Shown here piece after piece: positions 6,828-11,620 of a stretch of 12,260 nt of DNA (within the stretch, counting starts at the first letter, position 1; each line of letters opens with the position of its first letter). This DNA comes from Deltaproteobacteria bacterium. Lineage in GTDB: Bacteria; Chloroflexota; Dehalococcoidia; Dehalococcoidales; BS750m-G39. The notes under the pieces are model-generated. The model saw nothing but the letters and a program-made list of their open reading frames with translations. It made no database searches and had not been told where the DNA came from. Position numbers and translations under genes: made by a program. The stretch is from positions 1-12,260 of the forward strand of contig JABMRW010000108.1 in the NCBI GenBank assembly GCA_013202445.1, in the 5' to 3' direction.

Positions 6828-7511
6828 CTAGGTGGAAGTTAAAGACCCTATCACCGCCAGCGCCTGAAAACCGTCAGAACCATAGCCATCGGCACCTATA
6901 CTCTTAGCATATTCCTCCGAGACCGGCGCCCCGCCGATGATAACCTTGACCTTGTCCCTGAGGCCGCTCTCCTCCAGTGCCTGGATGGTGTCCCTCATGT
7001 TGACCATGGTGCTGGTGAGCAGCGCCGACAGCCCCAAAAACTGGGGGTTCTCTTCCCTCACCGCATTCACGATGCTCTGGGGCTCCATGTCATTGCCCAA
7101 ATCCTTGACGGTGTAGCCGGCGCCACGGAGTAATATCGTCACTATATTCTTGCCGATATCATGGAGGTCTCCTTTTACCGTGGCTAGTAGCACCTTGCCC
7201 TTAGGCTTGATGCCGCTCTGGGCGAGGTGAGGCTCCAGTAGTTTCATAGCCGTCCCCACCGCCTCAGCCGAGGACAGCATGTCGGGGATGTAGTATGCCT
7301 TCTCCTCAAACTTCTGCCCCATGAGCTTCATGCCCTCGGTCAGCCCTTTATTGATTATATCCCGGACATCTATGCCCGTAGCCAGGGCTTTCTCGGTAAG
7401 CTCGGTCACTCCGGGCTGGCCTACCATGCCTCCGTCCAGACCCTCGTCATCCCGGGTCACCCTACCCTGGATAACATTCTCCCGAATTAAGCTGATTATA
7501 TCCTCGGCCAT
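6828..7511 (-). CDS. Cobalamin-binding corrinoid protein of the methyltransferase family
   Basis: 227-residue methyl carrier of the MtmC/MtbC/MttC and MetH B12-module type. A four-helix cap domain (about 35-98) precedes a Rossmann-like B12 domain (about 104-223). The latter has the lower-axial-ligand motif DLHDIG (115-120, His117), GLSALLTSTMVNM (160-172) and IIGGAPVSEEYA (191-202). In this family a partner methyltransferase moves a methyl group onto the corrinoid and a second moves it on to an acceptor such as a folate, CoM or an iron-sulfur corrinoid protein; the substrate cannot be read from this protein. It lies downstream of a MetH-activation-like gene with a 104-nt gap; no MttB- or MtbA-like methyltransferase is in view. 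The ribosome-binding site is weak. An extended N-terminus (residues 20-35, Gly/Asp rich) is unusual. Confidence 0.93.
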   Translation of the reverse strand: MAEDIISLIRENVIQGRVTRDDEGLDGGMVGQPGVTELTEKALATGIDVRDIINKGLTEGMKLMGQKFEEKAYYIPDMLSSAEAVGTAMKLLEPHLAQSGIKPKGKVLLATVKGDLHDIGKNIVTILLRGAGYTVKDLGNDMEPQSIVNAVREENPQFLGLSALLTSTMVNMRDTIQALEESGLRDKVKVIIGGAPVSEEYAKSIGADGYGSDGFQALAVIGSLTST

Positions 7512-7615
7512 TCTCGGTTCTCTTAACTACCTGCCTATCTCAATCCACAATGCCGGTTATCTCCGGGAGTATCTGCTGTCTTGGTACAACGGGCAACTCG
7601 AATCATAACTAAACT

Positions 7616-8290
7616 CTATCTTCTACCCCTACAATCGCGTTTTTCACAGGTCGGGCACGGGTTATAGCTCTCCACCCTGTCGCGCGGGCCAATACCGATA
7701 ATGCCCGATATTGATTTCTGGGGAATCATCAAGCAGCCATCGGTTAAGCAGACACCGGCAGTATCGCCACCCATCGCCCGGAAGACCATCTTCTGCTGGC
7801 TGACTCTCCAATCGCAATAGCCGGGGCTGAAACGCTGGCTTATACCCAGCCCATCAGCCTCCGCCTCCCTGGCTATAATGTCCTGCACCACGTGGGCTAA
7901 GGTCTCCGCCGCATCCGAGCCGATGGCATCCAGCACGGCGGCCTGGACCATAAGCCCATCTCCAGATAGCTGGCGGACTACCTCCCCCAGGCGGCCGCCT
8001 GTGCTCAGCACGAACACGGCCACCTTCTGGCACCGCTTAAGCAGCCCGGCGACGACATTGCTACGGAAGGTAACCGAACCCTCAATAAATACCCGCGAAC
8101 CCCGCACCGAATTGATATCCCTGATGACATGCGAATATGACGGTTCAATGAGGTGGCAGATGTTATCGGCATACTCCCTTACCAGAGACTCAATCCGCGC
8201 CGAAGGCACACCAGCGGTGCCGTAGCCCATACGGCTCAATACCTGCTTTATATCAACACCAAGTTCGTTTCTTATCGACGATGTAGCCAT
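7616..8290 (-). CDS. MetH activation domain-like protein (corrinoid reactivation)
   Basis: 224-residue free-standing relative of the C-terminal, S-adenosylmethionine-binding activation domain of cobalamin-dependent methionine synthase. The key motif RFSPGYCDW (153-161) fits the R-x3-G-Y AdoMet-contact pattern, and AGVCLTDGCLMIPQKSISGIIG (split: LTDGCLMIPQKSISGIIG at 182-199) matches the family core. The N-terminal ~60 residues are helical and lack a catalytic methyltransferase domain. A C-terminal Cys cluster C212-x2-C215-x4-C220 is extra and may bind metal. The start at 8290 has GGGAG 6 nt upstream; a longer frame to 8323 lacks such a site. Likely role, by inference: reductive methylation or chaperoning of the corrinoid protein encoded next to it. 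Confidence 0.88.
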   Translation of the reverse strand: MATSSIRNELGVDIKQVLSRMGYGTAGVPSARIESLVREYADNICHLIEPSYSHVIRDINSVRGSRVFIEGSVTFRSNVVAGLLKRCQKVAVFVLSTGGRLGEVVRQLSGDGLMVQAAVLDAIGSDAAETLAHVVQDIIAREAEADGLGISQRFSPGYCDWRVSQQKMVFRAMGGDTAGVCLTDGCLMIPQKSISGIIGIGPRDRVESYNPCPTCEKRDCRGRR

Positions 8291-8388
8291 ATCTGGCTCC
8301 CTTTGCTTTCCCCGGTCAGGCAACTATTAAAAAGACAGACCAGTAAATAAGAATTAACTTAATGAGAAACCAGGCGTGAGACTTGTAT

Positions 8389-8415
8389 ATTATAACATTA
8401 GCCTCTCTTTGTCCA
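8389..8415 (-). promoter_or_regulatory. Predicted promoter of the activator-corrinoid pair
   Basis: TATAAT (8394-8389) preceded by TG one base upstream (extended -10), with TGGACA (8415-8410) 15 bp away. The spacing is short, but extended -10 promoters tolerate this. It leaves a leader of about 90 nt; no cobalamin-riboswitch B12 box was recognised in it. Confidence 0.6.
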
Positions 8416-8420
8416 GTGGC

Positions 8421-8465
8421 GGTTCGGGCACCTGTCAATATTTACTCATTGCCGGTTCTGGCACC
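8421..8465. repeat. Direct repeat GGTTC-N-GGCACC upstream of the corrinoid operon
   Basis: GGTTCGGGCACC (8421-8432) and GGTTCTGGCACC (8454-8465) are near-identical 12-mers whose starts are 33 bp apart, about three helical turns, just upstream of the promoter at 8389-8415. They could be paired sites for an activator, or remnants of an older repeat. Apart from these and the promoter, the gene-free stretch 8291-8574 shows nothing else recognisable. Confidence 0.4.
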
Positions 8466-8574
8466 CGCCTCAAAAGCAAGAGGCCATTTTATTGCTGTTC
8501 AGCTTACCTTACTCCCCATAATCCCCCATAACGCCCTATCAGGGCCCCTCAACCACAGCTATAAAGCTAAAAAC

Positions 8575-8606
8575 AAAAAAGCGCCGGCTCGCTTAAAGTC
8601 GGCGCT
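8575..8606 (-). terminator. Intrinsic terminator of ssrA
   Basis: On the minus strand AGCGCCG (8606-8600) pairs with CGGCGCT (8586-8580), followed by six T residues (8580-8575). It lies 10 nt after the CCA end of the ssrA fragment, where the terminator of an intact tmRNA gene would sit. Confidence 0.85.
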
Positions 8607-8616
8607 GTTAAATTAC

Positions 8617-8648
8617 TGGTGGAGACGGGGGAGAGTCGAACTCCACTG
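8617..8648 (-). pseudogene. ssrA: 3' end of tmRNA gene (ssrA fragment, likely integration scar)
   Basis: On the minus strand the sequence ends GTTCGACTC then CGTCTCCACCA, the typical T-loop, acceptor strand and CCA of a bacterial tmRNA, followed by a terminator. The rest of the ~350-nt RNA is absent: no tag reading frame or complementary 5' acceptor strand is visible in 8650-9000, which instead holds protein-coding sequence of the opposite strand. The T arm is also not canonical (GTGGAG against CTCCCC, with a T-C mismatch and one extra position). Best read as the displaced 3' end left by a mobile element that integrated into ssrA; the working copy should be on the other side of the element, outside this window. 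The boundary on the right is approximate. Confidence 0.75.
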
Positions 8649-8882
8649 TCCATTGCCGAGACTGTTTCCAGTGTTTTAGCGTCTCACTTTCTAAAGACTA
8701 GTTACACAAGCGCGCTCGAATCTGATGCCGCCAAACTATTAACTCAGCTCCTCGACCAACTAATAGCCATCGGCCAGACAGCCCAGCAGATACGCCGTGT
8801 GTTTGATAACAATGGTCACCACCCCGATGAGGTAGCAGATTTACTAAAACGAGTGGGCAAAGGGGATAACCATGACCCCTAA
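8619..8882 (+). CDS. Small helical protein at the ssrA junction, 5' end uncertain
   Basis: Not recognised. The frame gives 87 residues from a GTG at 8619, but that codon lies inside the ssrA CCA end, and the first ~30 residues are just ssrA and junction sequence read backwards. From about residue 32 (ALESDAAKLLTQLLDQLI) the protein looks real: Leu/Ala-rich helices, then QQIRRVFDNNGHHPDEVADLL (broken here as QQIRRVFDNN and HHPDEVADLL). No ATG, GTG or TTG occurs in this frame between 8619 and that region, so it is either a gene truncated by the integration or one expressed from a chimeric start. It overlaps the next gene by 11 nt (ATGACCCCTAA), so the two were an operon. Probably an element-borne gene. 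Confidence 0.55.
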   Translation: METGESRTPLSIAETVSSVLASHFLKTSYTSALESDAAKLLTQLLDQLIAIGQTAQQIRRVFDNNGHHPDEVADLLKRVGKGDNHDP

Positions 8883-9258
8883 AACCATTCGCATCGTTCC
8901 CAACATCTCGATAGCCGCCTTGCAAGCCAAGCTTGATAAACAGTTGGCAATGTGGTATTGCCTGCGGGCTATCAATCAGTGGGGAAGTGGCCGGCTGGAT
9001 ATGGAATATGCAGTGAAGTCCTCAGTGGCCGATTTCGGTTACTCAAAGGGCACAGCTTACCGCATCCTCAGCACCGGTAACGGCATATTTTGGGACAAAA
9101 GACCTCTTACAAAAATCAACAGACTTCAGATTAAAATCTACGGCCTTCAAAAAGTCGCCAAGTACTTTGACGTTCGTTGTGGCGGATACTTTGTTGAAAT
9201 TCCCGTTGATGAGTTTGTGGATTACGGCAGAAAGAGGGTACTGCATCAAAGGTCTTGA
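8872..9258 (+). CDS. Hypothetical protein, possible winged-helix DNA-binding protein of a mobile element
   Basis: 128 residues, not firmly recognised. ATG at 8872 with AAAGGGG 6 nt upstream. Residues about 24-85 read like a compact helix-turn-helix or winged helix: WYCLRAINQWGSGRL, then VADFGYSKGTAYRILSTG (60-77 region), where SKGTAYRIL resembles a recognition helix, then a beta-rich wing with KRPLTKINRLQIKIYGL. The C-terminal part (VRCGGYFVEIPVDEFVDY) is mixed alpha/beta. It could be a replication-initiator-like or regulatory protein, possibly C-terminally truncated. Coupled to the gene before it. The 276 nt after it (9259-9534) hold no convincing gene. Confidence 0.6.
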   Translation: MTPKTIRIVPNISIAALQAKLDKQLAMWYCLRAINQWGSGRLDMEYAVKSSVADFGYSKGTAYRILSTGNGIFWDKRPLTKINRLQIKIYGLQKVAKYFDVRCGGYFVEIPVDEFVDYGRKRVLHQRS

Positions 9259-9534
9259 CTATATGCCGTCTATAATTCGCTAAGATTACACTTTCTAGCG
9301 GAATGTGCAACCTGGATCTTCAGCGGCCCCTTCATTTCTTATTGCCAAAGAACCATCAGCATACAATGGAGACTGTAGAAGGACTAAAGCTAAGCTCGAG
9401 GAAAATTGTGTAACCCCGGAAAAGATTTACGCAGACTCTGTGGACCGGCTGAGTATGATGAGGGTAAGGCTTCCACCCAATTTGATATTTCGTTCTTTAT
9501 AGAAGCGATCTATCTTTGAAGCTGAATGAGCTTA

Positions 9535-10221
9535 CTATAGCTCTTCGTTTGAGAAGGGTTCGACAAGGCCGGCACGCACCGCTTTCACTGCCGCCTGGGT
9601 TCTATCCGAGACGCCTAGCTTTAACAAGATGGTCTGCACGTGTTTCTTGGCGGTATCCTCGCTGATATTGAGTGTACGCCCAATTTCCTTGTTGGTCTGT
9701 CCCTGTATCACCAGGTGGAGCACGGCCTGCTCGCGAGCCGTCAGGCCGTTCCGTACCCTGCTACGCACATGTATTCCGATAGATTGGTCACCACTAACGT
9801 CGGCTAAGTCTAGCATAGCCTTGCGCAACAGGCTGGTCTTTATAAGCATGCCGCCACTGTTGACCGCTCGGATGGTGTGGTGGAGGAGGTCTTTTGAGGC
9901 ATCCTTAAGGATATAGCCGCCAGCACCGGCTCTAATTGCATCCACCATGTAGGCCTCATTGTCATATATGGTGACCACGATGACCGACGTAGAGGCAAAC
10001 TGGCTCTTGATGCGCCGGGTGGCTGTCAGGCCGTCCAAGTTGGGCATACGGAGGTCCATTAGAACCACGTTAGGCCGATGCTCCTTGACTTTTTCTATAG
10101 CCTCAAGGCCGTCACCTGCTTCAGCTACGACTTCTATGTCCGGAGCGGTGGCCAGCATAGCACGAAGACCTTGACGCACCATGAGGTGATCGTCCGCCAG
10201 AAGCACCTTTATCTTATCCAT
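9535..10221 (-). CDS. NarL/DegU family response regulator
   Basis: 228-residue two-component response regulator. The receiver domain (about 4-120) has the acidic pair D10/D11, phosphoacceptor D56 in VVLMDLRMPNLDG, T84 and K106 (YILKDAS). A linker leads to a LuxR-type helix-turn-helix (about 158-215): LTAREQAVLHLVIQGQTNKEI (split: LTAREQAVLHLV, GQTNKEIGRTLNISEDTAKK) and HVQTILLKLGVSDRTQAAV. All phosphorylation residues are intact. The start at 10221 is the ATG directly before MDKIKVLLADDH; it overlaps the kinase gene by 8 nt, so the two are co-translated partners. The pair is transcribed away from gvpA, whose promoter region has dyads suited to a dimeric LuxR-type regulator. Confidence 0.96.
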   Translation of the reverse strand: MDKIKVLLADDHLMVRQGLRAMLATAPDIEVVAEAGDGLEAIEKVKEHRPNVVLMDLRMPNLDGLTATRRIKSQFASTSVIVVTIYDNEAYMVDAIRAGAGGYILKDASKDLLHHTIRAVNSGGMLIKTSLLRKAMLDLADVSGDQSIGIHVRSRVRNGLTAREQAVLHLVIQGQTNKEIGRTLNISEDTAKKHVQTILLKLGVSDRTQAAVKAVRAGLVEPFSNEEL

Positions 10222-10990
10222 ACTGCTCTCTCTGACCGCTGAATGGTATTTCCACACTTACTGCAGTTCCATGACCGGGGGTGCTCTCGATATTACAGGT
10301 TCCCTGCAAAAGTTCCGCCCGCCTGCGCATGCTGAGCAGCCCGGTACCCCCCCCTCTCGACGTCTCTCCGCAGCTATAGTTAAACCCGGCACCCCAATCC
10401 CTTACCTCGACCCTTATCAGGTTACCTGACGAGGTCATCCTGACACGGAGACGCTTGGTCTGGGCATGTTTTCTGGCATTGTTGATAGCTTCGTGGATGA
10501 TCCGATATAGCCCTATCTCGACATTCTGAGGAAGCCTCATGTCATCGGCTTTAAAGTCGATTTTCCACCCCGTTTCTCCCTCCAATTGCTCTACCTCATA
10601 GCGTAGTGTGGTCACAAGGCCGAGATCCTTCAGGGTCGCTGGCTGGAGGCTATTGGTAACCTCCCTTGATTCCTGGATCGCTTGCTTAACCAGGGTTCTC
10701 GCTTGGAGTAGCAGTTGTTTGGCATGGGTGCCTTCGAGTTCGGTGGATTCCAGACCCTGTAGATGCTGGAAGGCTGAGGCCAAAGTCTGGGTCACCCCAT
10801 CGTGAACCTCGAGGCTGATACACTCTCTCTCAGCTTCCTGTGCATCCAGGGTGTCCTTGATAAGGTTCCGCATTTGCTCTTCTTTGTAACGGACTTCCCT
10901 CTGCAGGGCTTCAACCTCAGAGCGGAGGCCTATCAGCTTTGATTCCAAGGTTTCCTTATCAGCTTGGTTGGCCTGTCCTTTCTGCGGCAT
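10214..10990 (-). CDS. Soluble NarX/DegS-type sensor histidine kinase
   Basis: 258-residue kinase with no membrane segment. An N-terminal coiled coil (about 10-55, ETLESKLIGLRSEVEALQRE pattern) replaces any sensory domain. HisKA_3 dimerisation/phosphoacceptor helix: QEAERECISLEVHDGVTQTL (51-70), with His63 followed by D64. HATPase_c (about 155-252): N box EAINNARKHA (167-176), G1 DWGAGF (198-203) and G2 GGGTGLLSMRRRAELL (213-228). The ATG at 10990 is chosen because AGGAGG lies 5 nt upstream; a GTG at 11017 lacks one. The signal may be read through the coiled coil, through Cys57, Cys207 or Cys232, or by a partner; none can be told from sequence. Forms an operon with the response regulator. Confidence 0.94.
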   Translation of the reverse strand: MPQKGQANQADKETLESKLIGLRSEVEALQREVRYKEEQMRNLIKDTLDAQEAERECISLEVHDGVTQTLASAFQHLQGLESTELEGTHAKQLLLQARTLVKQAIQESREVTNSLQPATLKDLGLVTTLRYEVEQLEGETGWKIDFKADDMRLPQNVEIGLYRIIHEAINNARKHAQTKRLRVRMTSSGNLIRVEVRDWGAGFNYSCGETSRGGGTGLLSMRRRAELLQGTCNIESTPGHGTAVSVEIPFSGQREQYG

Positions 10991-10993
10991 CCA

Positions 10994-11069
10994 AACCTCC
11001 TGAGGTTCTCCGTCCACAGTACCCCTGGCCCATTAGGGGTAACCTGTTTGGGTAAGAGCACTCGTGCTC
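10994..11069 (-). promoter_or_regulatory. Three inverted repeats in the kinase mRNA leader
   Basis: In the ~104-nt leader: GAGCAC-TC-GTGCTC (11056-11069), TACCCCT with AGGGGTA (11020-11041, 8-nt gap), and AACCTC-CT-GAGGTT (10994-11007), given as plus-strand sequence. The last contains the ribosome-binding site of the kinase gene, so if it folds it would partly hide it. The first could instead be a DNA operator just downstream of the transcription start. Confidence 0.5.
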
Positions 11070-11100
11070 CTATACGATATGGACAGTTGGCATCTTCTAT

Positions 11101-11130
11101 ATAATAATCTACCTGTATGGGGGTTGTCAA
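11101..11130 (-). promoter_or_regulatory. Promoter of the kinase-regulator operon
   Basis: Consensus TTGACA (11130-11125) and TATTAT (11106-11101), 18 bp apart on the minus strand. The transcript would start near 11094. Its -35 box overlaps that of the divergent gvpA promoter. Confidence 0.78.
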
Positions 11131-11152
11131 GTGGCACATGAAATGCCATACT
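11124..11152 (+). promoter_or_regulatory. Predicted promoter of gvpA
   Basis: TTGTCA (11124-11129; 5 of 6) and CATACT (11147-11152; 4 of 6) with 17 bp between them. The heptamer TTGTCAA serves as -35 for both directions. An alternative sigma-54 reading exists: GG (11133-11134) and GC (11145-11146) spaced 10 nt, inside TGGCAC...ATGC. The weak -10 suggests an activated or repressed promoter. Confidence 0.55.
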
Positions 11153-11171
11153 AATGACAGAAGGCACGTGA
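11132..11171. promoter_or_regulatory. Candidate operator between the divergent promoters
   Basis: TGGCA-N7-TGCCA (11132-11148) is a perfect dyad lying between the -35 and -10 of gvpA and directly upstream of the kinase promoter. Half of it recurs as a direct repeat: GGCACATGA (11133) and GGCACGTGA (11163), exactly 30 bp apart. The response regulator encoded alongside is the natural candidate to bind here, but this is inference. Confidence 0.5.
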
Positions 11172-11176
11172 GGAGA

Positions 11177-11191
11177 AAAGGGGAGCCCTTT
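11177..11191 (+). promoter_or_regulatory. Hairpin in gvpA 5' leader
   Basis: AAAGGG-GAG-CCCTTT forms a perfect 6-bp stem with a 3-nt loop in the ~80-nt leader, and can be extended by AGG/CCT past a bulge. A 5' stem of this sort could stabilise the gvpA message, which needs to be very abundant. Confidence 0.4.
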
Positions 11192-11238
11192 CCTACTGCT
11201 TTCAGCACTGGCCCATCAAATAATTTGGAGGTGAAGGA

Positions 11239-11448
11239 ATGGCTATAGAGAAAGCGATGGCATCATCCAGTTTGGCCGAAGTAATTGACCGGATCTTGGA
11301 CAAAGGGATAGTGGTAGATGCCTGGGTGCGCGTCAGCCTCGTCGGCATTGAAATCCTAGCAATCGAGGCCAGGGTCGTAGTTGCTGGCGTGGATACCTTC
11401 CTGAAGTATGCTGAGGCCGTCGGGCTGACAGAAGCCGCAGCCGCCTAG
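11239..11448 (+). CDS. gvpA: Gas vesicle major structural protein GvpA
   Basis: 69-residue shell subunit whose ribs form the hollow, gas-filled gas vesicle that gives cells buoyancy. The highly conserved core is present: SSSLAEVIDRILDKGIVVDA (9-28), then WVRVSLVGIEILAIEARVVV (29-48) and TFLKYAEAVGLTE (53-65), with the usual helix-strand-strand-helix order and an Ala-rich end. GGAGGTG lies 6 nt before the ATG. No other gvp genes (gvpF/L, N, K, J) are in view apart from a possible accessory gene next, so the rest of the cluster should lie to the right. Divergent from a two-component system that may control it. Confidence 0.97.
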   Translation: MAIEKAMASSSLAEVIDRILDKGIVVDAWVRVSLVGIEILAIEARVVVAGVDTFLKYAEAVGLTEAAAA

Positions 11449-11472
11449 AAGCAGTAAAAATTAGAGCGCCTC

Positions 11473-11594
11473 GGGGTGACCATGCCGGAACCTGATGTGT
11501 GCAACGGGCTCCCCGTATCGGGTGGGTCTCAAAGGGATGGCACTGAGGGCCGGAGAAGGTACTGGCATGGTGACCCAACAGGTGTGGTCACCCC
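11473..11594 (+). promoter_or_regulatory. Competing hairpins between gvpA and the repeat-protein gene
   Basis: GGGGTGACC (11473-11481) is the exact reverse complement of GGTCACCCC (11586-11594), and CCATGCC (11480-11486) of GGCATGG (11564-11570). In competition, GGTGACC (11570-11576) can pair locally with GGTCACC (11586-11592). The two folds exclude each other. There is no T run, so it is not a simple terminator. It might reduce downstream expression relative to gvpA, or act as a 3' stabiliser of the gvpA message. Confidence 0.5.
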
Positions 11595-11620
11595 ATAAGC
11601 GCAAAAAAAGGAGGAAGAAA

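Noticed and set aside
8291..8388. Cobalamin or SAM riboswitch in the activator leader
   Set aside because: No B12 box or SAM-riboswitch core could be found, and the leader is only about 90 nt long.
9305..9502. A 65-codon plus-strand frame in the gap before the response regulator
   Set aside because: No ribosome-binding site, no recognisable motif, and a low-complexity hydrophilic product; possibly a decayed remnant but not supportable.
11132..11147. Sigma-54 type promoter (GG-N10-GC) before gvpA
   Set aside because: One mismatch in the -12 element, no sigma-54 activator in the window (the regulator is NarL-type), and the same bases form a perfect dyad; kept only as an alternative.
11482..11597. 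A 37-codon open frame (ATG 11482 to TAA 11597) between gvpA and the repeat-protein gene
   Set aside because: No good ribosome-binding site, length well within chance, and the sequence is better explained by paired RNA stems.
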